The notes: a model not told the origin generated them from the letters alone. DNA of 64,000 bases from Epiperipatus broadwayi (GCA_028023455.1 JAQFVV010006549.1:746001-810000); one strand, 5' to 3'; shown: positions 1-12,189, numbered from the stretch's first letter. Program-made: numbers and translations.

Positions 1-1755
1 AACTTAGAACTATTTCTTTGTTTCTCTATTCTCAATTTTTAAAAATATATATATTTAATCAGAACTATTTATATTAAGATAATATTTTTAATATAACTTA
101 AAATTTTAAATGGATACTCTTTTTAAAAAAAAAAATCATCACACTTTAATGATTCAAACATTTTGTATGAACTGAGAAGAAGGGGGGGGAGGTGTAATAT
201 GCTATGGGTTATTTAACAATTTTTTCTTTGCTTTGACAATTTAGGTTTTGTATTGATTTTTAACAGACGTTCAAGATGGGATTTGTATATTTTAATCATT
301 TTTCATGCTTCTTTAACTGTTAATTTCCTAAACCACTGGATTTATTGATTCATTTTATTACAGTTCGGCATGTATTAAAACATAAGAAAAATTATCCTGA
401 ATTTTTAACTTCGAAATCACTATATAAATTATGAGTGACATCCGGTAGTAAATAATATTCTCCTTACAAAAAATATTATATGTGACTAAAAAAGATGGCA
501 GAAAATTTTCTTTTCCAAATTCTAAAAACAAAAGTTGAAATAGATATCTGTAGCGACTATTTTATGTTTAGTTGTTTTAATCATAAACATTAATTGTAAG
601 TCTGCGTATGCGCATTCTAAAAAAGACAAAAAATGTTTGTGTATTTAAGTAATAAGATATACAGAAAATTATTGCTGATTCTGAATAATAGTTTTGGTAA
701 TGATGACATAGAAAGAAGTAGAAATAAAGTTTAATATCATAAGTGATAGTTTTTTTTATTGCAATTACTCTAATCTTTAATAAGATTATTATAATAACTC
801 TTTGTTCAATATGCATTTGAAATTACTGATCCCTTATTATAGGAAGCAGTAAATTCAACACTTTCATGGTCAGTCTAATTAACTGAATAGAACCAATTAT
901 CTAAGCACAATATCATTGTAATAATTTATCTATCAAAGAATAGGCATCATCCTTACGACATCTTCTCAAACTCATATTATCCATGATAGTTTTCAGTAAC
1001 TAATAATTACCTGTTGTTCTTAAATTCTTTATTAATACAGCTTTTTTAAAAAATAAAATAAAAAAATTAAAAAAATAATATAAGCTGCTTAAATTAAAAA
1101 AGGAAAAAGAAAATTAAATAGGATACTCATTATTTTTGAGAAGTAATATTTGTAATCTCTTTTTTAATTTATATGTATTAGTTATGTTATTAAATATAAG
1201 CAGTTATATATGCTTTTCTTTCTTTAACTTATACATATTAATTATATTATTAAATATACGCAAATATATTTGTTTATATTCAATAATATTACCAGTGCAT
1301 ATAAGTTAAACAAAGGACGGGAATATAATTGCATATATTTAGTATACATACTATGGAAAAACTAGTAATTGTAAAAGGCTTCATATGACTGGGTTTTTTT
1401 AGTACTTATGTACTATTCAGTCAACCAAGCTCAACAGCAGTTTTTTAATTATACAGTTTCAGGGGCATATAATAAATCTGTAAAACAATATGGTTGAAAA
1501 GAAGGAATCGTATTTAATATTTTCAGTGTTATATTATTATTTTTATTATTGTTATTCTAAAAAAGGACAATTTTCTGCCAAAATTATTTATATTATTTCA
1601 ACTTTATTTCTTTTTTTTTTTTTATATTAACTGAACCTATTACCATAAAAATGAAAAACAATATAACAAACATAAATCAAAAAAATAAACAAACAAAATC
1701 TCATTTATTATTTATAAAAAAGAGTAACTGAGAATTATTCATGTAGTGGCCTAAA
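1..1755. other. AT-rich spacer, no gene recognised
   Basis: The stretch is homopolymer-rich and very AT-rich. No coding motif, RNA gene or clear repeat unit was recognised. The short open frames here have low-complexity composition. It ends at the 3' side of a minus-strand reverse transcriptase fragment. Confidence 0.6.
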
Positions 1756-1759
1756 ATTC

Positions 1760-2135
1760 CTAATAGCTTATAAATCATTGATATAAATTAAAAACAATAG
1801 AGGACCAAACACTGAACCCTGTGGAACTCCATAATTAATTAAGACCATATCACTGACAATACCATAAATATTAGCAAATTGTTTTCTATCTTTTAAATAA
1901 CTGTCCAGCCAACTACCAACAAAATCATGAACATCATACAAATAGCAACAGTTAATCAAAATATTAAGATTAACAGAATCAAATGCTTTAGATAAATCAA
2001 GATAAATAGCCAGTGTTTTAAGTTACTGATCTAATGTAAAATAATGAACATGATGTTTTAAAAAATCTCCAGGAAGAAAACCATATTGATTGACAGATAA
2101 AATTTTATTTTTAAACAGAAATAACATTGTATCTT
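1760..2135 (-). mobile_element. CR1/jockey-like LINE reverse transcriptase fragment
   Basis: Read on the minus strand, this piece encodes the central part of a non-LTR reverse transcriptase. In order it shows a YGFLPG-like block, then LDLSKAFDSVN (catalytic motif A Asp), then a SYLKDRKQ block, then GVPQGSVFGPLLFLIYINDL (motif B region). This order and wording are typical of CR1/jockey-group LINEs. A stop interrupts the region between the first two blocks, and neither the 5' part (endonuclease) nor the YADD box is present, so it is a dead fragment. A second copy of the same family lies on the same strand at about 5.5-6.8 kb. The clade assignment is by motif only. Confidence 0.75.
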
Positions 2136-2142
2136 TAACAAT

Positions 2143-2317
2143 TATTTCCAACAATAATAATAACAACAGTAACAATAATACTGATGATGATGATAATTAT
2201 AATAAGAGTAATAAGAATAACATTAAGAATAACAATACTACTACTACTATTACTACTACTACTACTACTACTAATAATAACAGTAGTAGTAATTGTAGTA
2301 GGAGTAATAGTAGAACT
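2143..2317. repeat. Impure (AAT)/(ACT)/(GAT) triplet microsatellite
   Basis: Mixed trinucleotide runs (aat, gat, act, agt) directly precede a Tx1-like LINE fragment. This is the same arrangement as the full-length elements further right. Long poly-Asn/Thr/Leu open frames in it are artefacts of the repeat. Confidence 0.85.
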
Positions 2318-3455
2318 CTTTGGTATTTAATTGCATCAATTGTACACAATTTCCCAGATCTACAATCGCTGTTACAAGTGATCCCTACTGATAGACCTCC
2401 CCCTATATTAGCTACATTCCTAACAACATTACCAATCAATCCTATCAGCATTCAACCAATCAACATTCTCCATGACTAATAAATACACATACTGTCAAAT
2501 ATGTGCTAACCTTATATCTGAAGGTCAACAAAGATTAGCCCTCTCCCATGCTTGGTATCAATAACTTCCAACTCTTCTGCTTTTCACAAGATGGTCCCTG
2601 GAGCCTAAATTTTTTGATTTCCTAATTTGTCTTAACCTACATGCATTGTCAAAATTGTATTTTCTCTGGTATCGCCATCTATATAAACACATAAATCCAC
2701 TGTGCACCTTATGTAATAAGGCAGAGGAAACTCAACATCTCTTTCAGCAGAGACAAGCCCTTGACCAAATAAGAACTACCATGCTAAATTCATACAGATG
2801 ACCAGTTGCATCTATACAACAGCTAATTAAATCCTATCAGAAGAAACACCCTCCCACAGCACATGCAACAATCTTTACTCTGTATGACTTCTGGTGCATT
2901 CCCTGCATCTTTACTATTGGCAATAACAACATAAAACATCCAGCTAGATTTATCAATAAGCTCCAACAAATCAAGGCCCAGGACAAAAATACTGCATCCC
3001 CAGATATTTTTGCAGCTATCTAGTCCCTACTGAAATAACTATCCACTGTATAATAGGTTAAAACCAAACAAGAACCTCATTGAATAGCATTCAATGGTAT
3101 TGTCTTGTACTCTCAATAGAATTCATCTTCACAAACTGCCTTAAACCCCATCTACCATTGAACTACAAAATTTTCTTCCCATCTATTGCATTCTGCCAGC
3201 TATCACCACATGGAATTCTATTCTGAATTAACTTTATTCTGTGTACAACATCCATGGCTTGATTTTGTGCTACATAAATTATAAGTCATCACCCTAGTAT
3301 ACTACAGGATTAACAATTAAAAAAACAATAATCAAGATTAATTTAGTGACTGTAAATAACTTTTAATATGACACCAGATTTGCACCTATAACCCTTACAA
3401 TCAATGGTATGTAATGCCATATAAACCAAAGGATTAATAAAGATTATTGTTGAAA
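2318..3455 (+). mobile_element. 5'-truncated Tx1-like LINE, 3' fragment (copy D)
   Basis: This encodes the decayed C-terminal part of ORF2 of the family seen at 29.9-46.2 kb. A block reading IPTDRPPP after a 'FPDL' segment matches the equivalent region of copies A, B and C. It is followed by a W-SLEPK-FDFL-like block and a zinc-binding C-x2-C...H...C remnant. The 3' UTR ends in an AATAAAG...TTGAAAC terminus like that of full-length copies B and C, then a short (AAT)n tail. Several stops and frameshifts are present. The upstream (TAA-type) microsatellite and the adjoining copy E repeat the tandem arrangement seen later. Confidence 0.8.
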
Positions 3456-3472
3456 CAATAATAATAATCAGA
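3456..3472. repeat. Short (AAT)n junction
   Basis: About four AAT units separate the 3' end of LINE copy D from the start of LINE fragment E. Confidence 0.75.
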
Positions 3473-4690
3473 ATAAGACTGCTGCCTGGTCACTATATAT
3501 CAGTAAGCTATGCAGACAAATTTTCCAAGGCAAACCATCTGCTTTCCTTTCTACATGCAGATGAATGCAATGAAGCAAAAAAATCCAGAACAAGTTAAAA
3601 GATGAAGCAGATCAGATCACTGCTTCTTTATGAAAAGCATACCTCTCAATATATGCTAATGTACAATTGTTCAAGCAGCTGGTGATCACCAAGATTATTT
3701 ACTATTCTCCCATAATTCAATTTTCCAAAGCATTCACATAAAAATTTTCTTCATATTGCAATAAGGAAGTGTCAATATCTGCAAAATGCCTTAATCACCC
3801 AATAATGCACAATCTGTTGAGGCTACACAACATACATATTTTTCAAATAACCTTATAATATCTACCCTCAGACATTTCCCAAAATTTCAATGTCCAATGC
3901 AAATATTATATACAGACAAACCACCTTCACATTGCTGCATATCATCAGCTGTCAACCAGTTTAGAACCACACATACTCAAAATACCACTGCAAACAATAA
4001 CAAAATATTCATATTGGCAGACCTATGCACTGGTATACCCAGACATACACCAGATATTTTCACCAAGATGCTTGGAATGAAGAACTGATAGCTGCTTAAA
4101 AAATTTTAAAAATGTTCTATGGAACCCATATTTTTTTATTTTCTCTTTAGACTAAATCTATATGCCTTACCAACATCTTACTTCCTAAGATACAGATGCT
4201 TGTATACAAAAATAGATTATTTCTGCACACTATGCCACTGTGCAGAAGAAATTCAACAACATCTGTTTTACAACTACTTGACATTAAACAACATTCAGCA
4301 TGAAATAACTAACACATACAGACAACCAAACATCTCCCTGCAGGGTATCATCAGTGCATTCTGAAGAACATCCATCCCTACAGTCCATGCAGGAACTTTT
4401 GTGCTCTATGCATTCTGGTGCACATGATGCACATGTGCATTTGGCAATAATACAAGGTGATATACATCAACATTTCATAACAAATTAGCACAATTAAAAA
4501 AACAGAGACAATAAAATATCATACTCAGACATTTTCACAGCCACTTGGTCATTTATAATTTTTGCATACTCAAAAAGAGAATGCAAGAAAATGGATATCA
4601 CAAAATTCAAGAAGTGATACATGACAATAAAATATACACAATGTTGCCAGTAAAAACATACACCAGCTTATAAAACCAATATCTGAAGAC
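3473..4690 (+). mobile_element. 5'-truncated Tx1-like LINE, 3' fragment (copy E)
   Basis: The fragment starts inside the post-YMDD part of ORF2 (a 'CTAW...TG...KPSAFL' region aligns with copies B and C). It continues through the thumb and the C-terminal zinc motif, visible around 4.2 kb as CTLCHCAEE...H. It ends in a decayed C-terminus and 3' UTR. Many stops show it is old. It lies directly downstream of copy D with only an AAT run between them. The 3' boundary is approximate. Confidence 0.7.
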
Positions 4691-4771
4691 TATCAAACTG
4701 TTACAAAGCATATATGGAATATATATATAAAATGATAAATAATATTTTAATAATGAATAAATATAACTTTA

Positions 4772-5066
4772 TGTGGAATTTACCAAATCTATTTTAAATA
4801 ATAATTGAACCACCCTCTAGTTGCCAAGTTCGATAACATTTACAAATATCTCCACTCTATAGATTCAATATTAGTTATTTGAAGATCAATTTCATTAAAA
4901 GATAGAAAGACTGATTTAAATCGGCACTCTGGCTGTTATTGTTTTAGATAAGTGTACACATAAAAAAATCTAAAATACATTAAGAGATGGTCCACTCTCT
5001 TATTGTAAAAGTTATCGAACTTGGCAGTTCAGTTATTATTTAAAATAGATTTGGTAAATTTCACAT
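4772..5066. mobile_element. MITE-like element with terminal inverted repeats
   Basis: The left end TGTGGAATTTACCAAATCTA and the right end are inverted copies for about 65 bp with few mismatches, including a shared CCAAGTTCGATAAC block at the inner edge. The roughly 150-bp centre has no coding content. No clear target duplication was identified, so the superfamily is unknown. Confidence 0.7.
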
Positions 5067-5073
5067 GACATTA

Positions 5074-5109
5074 TGTATATATATATATATATATGTGTGT
5101 ACATGTATG

Positions 5110-5157
<48 letters not shown>
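5074..5157. repeat. (TA)n/(TG)n microsatellite
   Basis: Two TA runs are followed by about 13 TG dinucleotides. Confidence 0.95.
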
Positions 5158-5159
<2 letters not shown>

Positions 5160-5329
5160 GTATACATGTGTATTAATTATCCAAATGTAAATAAGATAAC
5201 TTTGAGAAACAATTTAAAGAAAAACAATGGAACTTAAAAAAATCTAATAGAAGCCTTATAAATTTAGTATTATAACCTATAACAGACAATCCATTGCTCA
5301 CCCACCTTATATTTGTAAAGACTTGAAAA

Positions 5330-5444
5330 AAACTTAGATAGACATAGTATACATAATTCTCAGAAATATCAATGTAAACACATGTATATGGAAAGTATTA
5401 ATGTAACCTGTTCTTTTAGTCTGAATAAAATTCCTTTTTGAAAC
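5330..5444 (+). mobile_element. Tx1-like LINE 3' terminus
   Basis: The last ~110 bp resembles the 3' UTR end of LINE copy A (a TGTAACCTGTT block, then AATAAAAT...TTTGAAAC) and is followed by an AAT/GAT tail. No coding sequence remains upstream. Confidence 0.55.
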
Positions 5445-5454
5445 AATAATAATA

Positions 5455-5485
<31 letters not shown>

Positions 5486-5536
5486 CGACGACGACGACGT
5501 AGATGATGGTAGTGGTGGCGGTGGCAGTAGTAATAA
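5445..5536. repeat. (AAT)n(GAT)n(GAC)n microsatellite
   Basis: This triplet tract is shared by two opposed LINE 3' ends: a Tx1-like end on the plus strand to its left and a CR1/jockey-like end on the minus strand to its right. Confidence 0.9.
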
Positions 5537-6836
5537 TTAAATTCAATTTATTCTATGAAGCGAATACAAAGTATATTACAATTATTTGAAAACTCCAAAC
5601 AAGAAAAATCTTATGTATGGAGTTTATATGTAAAAATTAATAGATTAATCTCACCCCCTCCCCCAACAAAGTCACAAATAGCAAAAGGTAATAAATACAA
5701 TTTAGAAAATAAATATAAATAAATAATAAAATTAATATATATATTGCACAACTATTGATGTAAATACTTTTTAAAAGAGACAAATGAAATATTATTTAAG
5801 TCAATGTATTAAATAATTTAGAACCAGAATAGATATATTGTTTTCTACTACATTCCTTAAAAAAAATTAATAAAGCTAATTGAAATCTATTAGAAAAATG
5901 CTTATTGAGAATAAAAACTCTAGTTTGCAGGAAAAGTTTACTATAAAAAATGTCAAAAATGCTTTTATATTGATATAAATGATTCACACCAAATAAGTCG
6001 AGATCTACCAAAAACAATCTGAAAAATATAATTTTGTAAAACACTCAAATAAAATAAAATATATAGATGATTATTATCCCAAAAACAAATATTATAGGAT
6101 AAGTTGCTCTGATAACAGATAATATAAATAAAAAGATGAGCTGACTTTGGATGAAATTTAGCTAAATAAAAATATATAATTTAAATTATGTAAACATTGA
6201 TAAAGATATGTAATATGATTTGTCCAGAACAATCTGTAGTCAATATATATATACCTAAATAATAATTATTTACCAAAAGAATATTTGTACAAATACACAC
6301 ACTATTAAAATGCAAAATATATATACCACAAATTTTAATATTATGACTGAAAGAAACATGCTTTTGTTTTATCCAAATTTATTAATAAACAATTATATGC
6401 TAGTCATTTACTACATAAATCCAAATCGCCATTGGTCATTTTTCTAAAACAGTTATATAATCAGTGAAAGCAAAAATCTTAGATTCTATTTTTAGTAAAA
6501 ATATATCATTTATATAAATTAAAAATAATAGAAGACCAAGAACTGAACCTGTGGGATTCTGTTATTAATTATGATCATACTAATACTATCATAAATATTA
6601 GTTAACTATTTTCTATCTTTTATAAAACTCTCCACTCAAAGGCTAAGAGAATCATGAAAACCATACAAATAAAAATGTTAAATTAAAATATTATGATTAA
6701 CTGAGTCAAATGCTTTAGATAAATCGAAATAAATAACCAATGTTTTAAGTTCATGATTTAGTGGAGATGTTAAATAATTAATTTGATTTTTTAAAGTATT
6801 TAATGTATTTCTGCCAGGAATAAAACCATATTTACA
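5537..6836 (-). mobile_element. CR1/jockey-like LINE, 5'-truncated, minus strand
   Basis: Reading from right to left the order is that of one element. First comes YGFIPGRNTLNTL, then YFDLSKAFDSVNHNILI (motif A, about 6.68-6.85 kb). Next is a decayed PQGSVLG...LIYIND block (about 6.5 kb) and the thumb region. The C-terminal segment (5796-6044) ends in a YIYSGSKLFN-like motif equivalent to the 'G-x-x-x-WN-L' end of this LINE group. The 3' UTR follows and ends at a triplet microsatellite. Frameshifts separate the blocks, and the endonuclease is absent. It is the same family as the 1.8-2.1 kb fragment. Confidence 0.7.
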
Positions 6837-6862
6837 ATGATGATGATGATAATAATAATTCA
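6837..6862. repeat. Short (GAT)/(AAT) microsatellite
   Basis: Short GAT and AAT runs lie between two minus-strand LINE pieces. Confidence 0.8.
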
Positions 6863-7498
6863 ATTCATTTAAAGTGCTTAACATAGCCAATTACTAGTTA
6901 ACATGAAAATAGTAAAGGAAATTTACACAATGCATATTACTTTATAATAAAAGAAAATAAAGAAAAAAATTTTAAAAATATAAATTAATCAAAAATGACA
7001 TACAAATTTAAGAGTAGTGCAAAATCATTTAGGATTTAAATTAAAATTAATATTAGTAAAAATCTGATTATATAAAAAGGATAGTCTCAATAAAATAAAA
7101 AAAATTAAGAATATTGGAACCCCAAGCTTAAATATAAAAGACAAGCAGATCTCCAAGTATCATGCTCATAAGACCTAATTGTAATTGCTAAAATTATATC
7201 CCATAAAATAACTTGTTGATTTATGAGTTTGTAAAGAAATTTAACATCTCTATATTTTCATCAAGAAGAAAAATGAAGACCAATATTATTTTCCAGAGAA
7301 AATATTTGGAGAATTTTTAAATACTAATTGCCATAAACTACCTTCTTGTTTAGAGTTAGGATTCAAATATAATATATAATGATTGGGAAAAGCTAATAGC
7401 AAAAATAATTTAAATTTTGTATCATCAGAAAAATGATAACTATGACTAAAGATGGACTCGTGATCTTAAAAACTTTACTAACAATCATTTTTACTTGA
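6863..7498 (-). mobile_element. Probable 3' end of a second CR1/jockey-like LINE
   Basis: The right-to-left sequence ends in a TTGAATTATTAT-like terminus resembling that of the element at 5.5 kb and is bounded on both sides by triplet microsatellites. No convincing reverse transcriptase motif could be read, so the call rests on the terminus and the context. Confidence 0.35.
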
Positions 7499-8090
7499 GG
7501 AATAATAATAATAATCACTATCATCATCATCATGATCTTATTACTGTTTTCTGAGAGATAAGATATACTAATATATTAAATCCAGTTCAATTTTTTTTTA
7601 AAAAGTAAGCTGCATTTTAACTATTTTTTGTTACACTGTTTAATATATTATGACTACATAATATCATGGAAAGTATTTAATGTCTTCATTATTTCTTTAT
7701 TGCTCAATGCAACATAATACAATACATCATTTCTTCTGTTTGATATATAATATAAAATTTATATAATATATTAAATAAATAACTGATGATGATTGCAAAT
7801 TCAGTTGAAATCTTTACGAAATAAAATATAATTTGTTTAAAAATGGCAAAAAAAGCAATTATTTTAATGTATATTAGAATTTATATATCAGTCAAATGAT
7901 TAAAATTGTAATATTTTAATTCTATTAAAATCTTGTAGGTGTTGGATATATAAACTAAATAAAGCAATAATATTTCCATAGTATAATTTCCACAACACTT
8001 TCATGCAAATTAGGGATTGGTTCCTATCCTCTTTTAACATCTTGTGTAGGGGTATAATTATAAATATATCACTAAAAACATAGAAAAATG
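7499..8090. other. Triplet microsatellite, then AT-rich spacer
   Basis: An AAT/ATC run occupies 7499-7535. The remainder is AT-rich without recognised content. Confidence 0.55.
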
Positions 8091-8096
8091 ATGTAT

Positions 8097-8160
8097 AATC
8101 CCCAAGAAGTACATTTCATGCTAAATCAGCATTTATCAGTTGGCCCAGATTGTACCAAGG
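8097..8160 (-). ncRNA. R1 repeat with degenerate type I hammerhead ribozyme
   Basis: On the minus strand the core reads CTGATAA (consensus CUGANGA, one change). Next is stem II ATGCTG/AGCAT, then GAAAT. The upstream CTGGGCCAA and downstream TTGGGG can form part of stem I. The expected AUA cleavage triplet is UUC here. It is one of several copies of the R1 family. Confidence 0.5.
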
Positions 8161-8169
8161 TGCGTTCGT

Positions 8170-9990
8170 AAGAATAATCCAGCATACTCTATTTGTAGGT
8201 TTCACTGGGTTCATTCCTTATTTATCGTAAATTTATAATTTTATATTATAAATATTATGTGAATGGACTGGCCCTTCAAGAAGAGGGGAGAATACCATCA
8301 ATAAATGATACCCACAGTCAGACCAAGCTATGCAACACATAACATGATCACATTTTCAGACTGTGGCTCATCTCGACTGCTAGATTCAAACCTCTACTAT
8401 CCAAGCACTTTATTTGTTTTGAAGTAAACCTCAGGCACCAGCTAGTTATGAGAACTAACATGTTTGGTCAGTAGGCTCATAATCCAGTGCTCGAAATATC
8501 CCATGACTAGCTCAATCAATTGTAATATAATAACACATTATTGCTTTAATGAGTGGTAAAAGAATTGACCGACATAATTCAGCTTAAAGATAATTTTTTT
8601 GACTAAATATTTATTGTTCTAATTTTAACTACTTTTATAGAAACTTAATTAAATGAAACAATGACTTATCACCATCTCAAGCACACCACATATTATAGTA
8701 AGATATACAATATAAAATAACAAAGAGTATTAAATAATACAAGGCACTTAAAATACATGAAATCAATATAAGATATACTAGAGCATTCACATATACATTT
8801 CAAAACATGCACATCAATAGTTCTTTATGCATGCAATAGAGTTTATTATTATTTGACTCTGAGAGGAGGCTTCAAATTATTGCAATGGCTACTTTACATA
8901 GAAATGGAAATAAAAAAATGTTATTTATTACCTAGGATTTAAACATGGAGTTCTTGCTGGTTGTTACTTCAATTGAAAATCTTTCCAACTGGTTGGATGT
9001 GAGGTTTTTCTTGAGGATGTTTATTGCTTAGTATTCTGAGACATTTTTCTTTAAGGCAGTTAGATATTGAAAGTGGATTTTCAAGTTGTTAGGCAGGCAT
9101 TATTTTTCCTGGGCAGGTTGGCTGTTTCATCAGACTCAGGCTGGAGCAAAGTCATACGTTACCAATGGTTATTACCAATGCATGATTGATTCTGGATACA
9201 TAATAGACTGATTGACTGAACTGCACTTATCTGATTATGATCTCAACTGTAATCTCAACTCAACTAACTGTCCGATGAAACAACTGGACTATTTATTAGA
9301 ATGACCTGTTGTCATTTTGGTGATTGGTTTTTATGTCCACTGGCTATCTCTGTTGTTGAAATTCCTCCACTGTTTTTGAACACATTCCTTAGATAAGCTT
9401 TCGATTATGTGTTTTCATTTGGTAGCCATTGCAAACTTGTTTTGTGGATTTTATTTAACTTAGTAGCCATTGCTGTTTTTTAATCTTATAATTATACAAT
9501 ATTTTTTTAACTTTCATTTATTCCTTATTATTAAACATGCACATATATATTTTATCAATCCTTATGTTTACATGCTGTTGGTGCACATATATATTTAAAA
9601 TCGCTTTGTTATTTAGTTTTTAAAATTACTTTCATTTTTTACTTTCGTTAATAATTTAAACAGAAAGAGAAATATTTTTAATTTTTGAAAATCAACTACT
9701 TTTAGCTTGTCTAAGATATTTTTCTACCCTCTTCTAATTACAACTTGATTTGTAAAACTATGATTTAATTAAATTTTTAGCAAACTGTTTTTAAAAACAA
9801 AACTCTTTAAACTTTTAATCATTTCTTTAAAGGAGAGGTTTTTATTTCAATCATTTTTAGACAAAATTATTATACTGCAATACTTTTATTATTTATTTAT
9901 TAACCCTCAGGTTATTTATGAGAATTTTATTTTAATAATTTTTAGACAAAATTTTAATGAACGCTCAGTAGCATTACAATATATATATAT
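8170..9990. other. Spacer of unknown origin, slightly GC-richer at 8.9-9.4 kb
   Basis: No open frame or known domain was recognised. A segment near 8278 (CAAGAAGAGGGGAGAATACC) resembles the hairpin motif at 9998. The 8.9-9.4 kb part is less AT-rich than its surroundings and may be an old element fragment, but nothing identifies it. Confidence 0.4.
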
Positions 9991-9997
9991 ATATAGC

Positions 9998-10042
9998 AAC
10001 ACCTGAAGAAGAGGGGAGAAAAATACCTCTCAAAACGTGCAT
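9998..10042 (+). ncRNA. Hammerhead-like hairpin motif
   Basis: CTGAAGA (fits CUGANGA) is followed by AGAGG...CCTCT, which can pair as stem II, then CAAAAC where the core would be GAAAC. Flanking CAC and GTG could close it. Similar motifs occur in PLE pseudo-LTRs. The conserved G of GAAA is missing and no stem III is evident, so activity is doubtful. Confidence 0.35.
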
Positions 10043-10190
10043 ATACTAACCTGTTTGCTGTGATATTACTAACAGTTAGTGCATATACTAACCTGTTTGC
10101 TGTGATATTATTAACATTTGTTTGCTGTGATATTACTAACAGTTGGTGCATATACTAACCTGTTTGCTGTGATATTACTAACAGTTGAAT
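10037..10190 (+). repeat. Tandem repeat, about 42-bp unit, 3-4 copies
   Basis: The unit contains GCATATACTAACCTGTTTGC and TGTGATATTACTAACAGT. One copy carries an internal partial duplication. It directly follows the hairpin motif at 9998. Confidence 0.9.
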
Positions 10191-10235
10191 GCATTTGGAA
10201 TATTTAACTAAAAATTAAACTTTTCTAAAGACATT

Positions 10236-10237
10236 CA

Positions 10238-10278
<41 letters not shown>

Positions 10279-10279
10279 G
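10236..10279. repeat. (CA)n(TA)n microsatellite
   Basis: A CA run passes directly into a TA run. Confidence 0.95.
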
Positions 10280-10329
10280 CTGATTATTACAGTTTAATTG
10301 ATATGTCAAACTTATTGCCCTCACAATAT

Positions 10330-10835
10330 TGACATAAACCACCTGATGGAAGTATATTAATAATTTTTATTAGTCATTCATCAGACTAAATAAACCAGTC
10401 CCTAACTTGCAAGAGAGTGGTGTAGTAAAAATTACACTATGGAAATATTATATATTAAATGTATAATTTCTAGTCTAATATCTGACTAATATAAATTACT
10501 CATACACTTCCATCAATAGCTTGTACTAATGTTGTGAGAGCATTAACTACGATGATCAATTAAACTATAGTAATTGTATCTATGTATATACTGAACAATG
10601 ATAAAGATATATATCAGAGATTGTGATCTGGACCAATTGATGAGTGATAGATCAGCATGAAATGTGCATATTGGGACCCAGACATTTTTTCACATCTTTG
10701 ATGATATATTTATGATTATACACTTCCACAAGGTGATAAAAATGGATAGAATCCAGTCCATATCTCTATAGAAATATTATTCATTAAAAGGATAATTTCT
10801 AGTTTAATGAATGATTAATAAAAAGTATTAATAAA
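10330..10835. repeat. Paired dispersed-repeat arms flanking an R1 copy
   Basis: A block with TATGGAAATATT, then ATAATTTCTAGTCTAAT and CTAATAAA-like ends occurs near 10.43-10.50 kb. It recurs near 10.76-10.81 kb and at 62.50-62.57 kb. An ATTAGTCATTCATCAGACT block near 10.37 kb is the inverted form of its end. This looks like a MITE-type family with inverted ends. The R1 ribozyme lies between the two arms. Confidence 0.5.
10622..10690 (+). ncRNA. R1 repeat with type I hammerhead ribozyme
   Basis: Stem I 5' strand is GATCTGGACCAA, and the core is TTGATGA (10637-10643, consensus CUGANGA). Imperfect stem II is at 10644-10658, GAAA at 10659-10662, and a two-pair stem III AU/AU closes a GUGC loop. 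The predicted cleavage triplet AUA ends at 10670. The 3' strand TTGGGACCCAGAC pairs back to stem I with an internal loop. The order and spacing match type I hammerheads with very short stem III, known from PLEs and retrozymes. One core C is changed to U. Confidence 0.65.
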
Positions 10836-10839
10836 TACA

Positions 10840-12188
10840 ACAGTTTTTAATAAATGATACACTTATGTTAAAACATTTAAACGTTTTTTTAAATATATGT
10901 TGAGTATTAACATTTAAAAAAAAATCTATTATGTAAATAAAAAGTATGATAAATTTTGTAATGACTGAATAAAACAATCTGTGAAGCACAAATATATTAG
11001 ACATATACATTGTTTTTTATTCTTTTTTTTTAACACAATGTATTGTAATCTCTTCTCTGTCAACCTTTTCTTTATGAAAGTTTTCAAATCTTCAGTTATC
11101 ACTGATTAATGTAATCTATTTTCACATTTATTTTAATTAATGCAAATAATATTCCACTTTTTAGAGACCTTAGAAATAATCTCTGTAAAAACAATTGGTA
11201 TTTTCTTAACCCATAAAAAACATCCTGAAATTGTCATAAAATTCTTTTATAAGACAATTATACATTTGCTCATCCACTTAACATGTCCATTGTAAAAAAC
11301 ATTAGTCTGAATATTTTGGCATTGTATTTTCAAAAATATTTCAGAACTTTTTCCAACCCTCTTAAATTATATAAAAGGTATGTTTTTTTTCCTTATAAAC
11401 ATAATGACGTTCCTATAACTAATTATTTTAGTTGAAGTAATTAGAAGACAATGTTATAATATTCTATATTTTAACATGGTAAATATAGTAATAACATTGA
11501 AAATTTTCTACTATAGTTAAAATCTATAAAATTATTTAAACTTATCCACATACTTCAGTTGATAGTCATATATATCAAAGTTGTCAATCTTTTAACATTA
11601 GTTGTATGATGAAATTTTTTATAAAGTTGCATTGTAATTGTCACAAAATATTACACATTATACTTAATATGGGGGGAAATAGCATAATCATCAGCTTAGG
11701 ATAACACTAAGAGACAAAAAATATATAATTTATATGATTTTTTTTCTCTCTCTCTAAATCATTTCACATTAAAATTCTATCCATCAAAACAAGCACATAC
11801 TTTGATGTTTGTTTTATAAACTTTTTCAATGGATAACTTAAATCTAGTATATATCAATATTAGTACCCATTTTTATTTCAAGTAATTTATACTTGCTTAT
11901 CAGTAATAATGTTCCTTCTCATACTATCATATTTCATCTATAAAATATAAATAAGCTTACATAAACAAAATCTCAATTATCGGAATCAAGTAAAATTAAT
12001 ATGAAAGTTTTTCTCTTTGATCATAAAACTATGACATCAGAATTCAAATATAGACTATTTCATGAATGTGTAAAACTGTTCACTCATCTCTTACTACAAC
12101 TAACCTAACGGTTATTTTTTCAATACGGGATAAAAATGATATTACTTGATAATTAAATTAGATTTTATTATTTCTTTATTTGTATATA
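10840..12188. other. AT-rich spacer
   Basis: No gene, RNA or repeat structure was recognised. Confidence 0.55.
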
Positions 12189-12189
12189 A

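Noticed and set aside
577-816. 79-codon minus-strand open frame
   Set aside because: Low-complexity Phe/Tyr/Ile composition, no motif.
10037-10190. CRISPR-like repeat array
   Set aside because: Repeats are directly adjoining tandem copies without unique spacers, and the context is eukaryotic.
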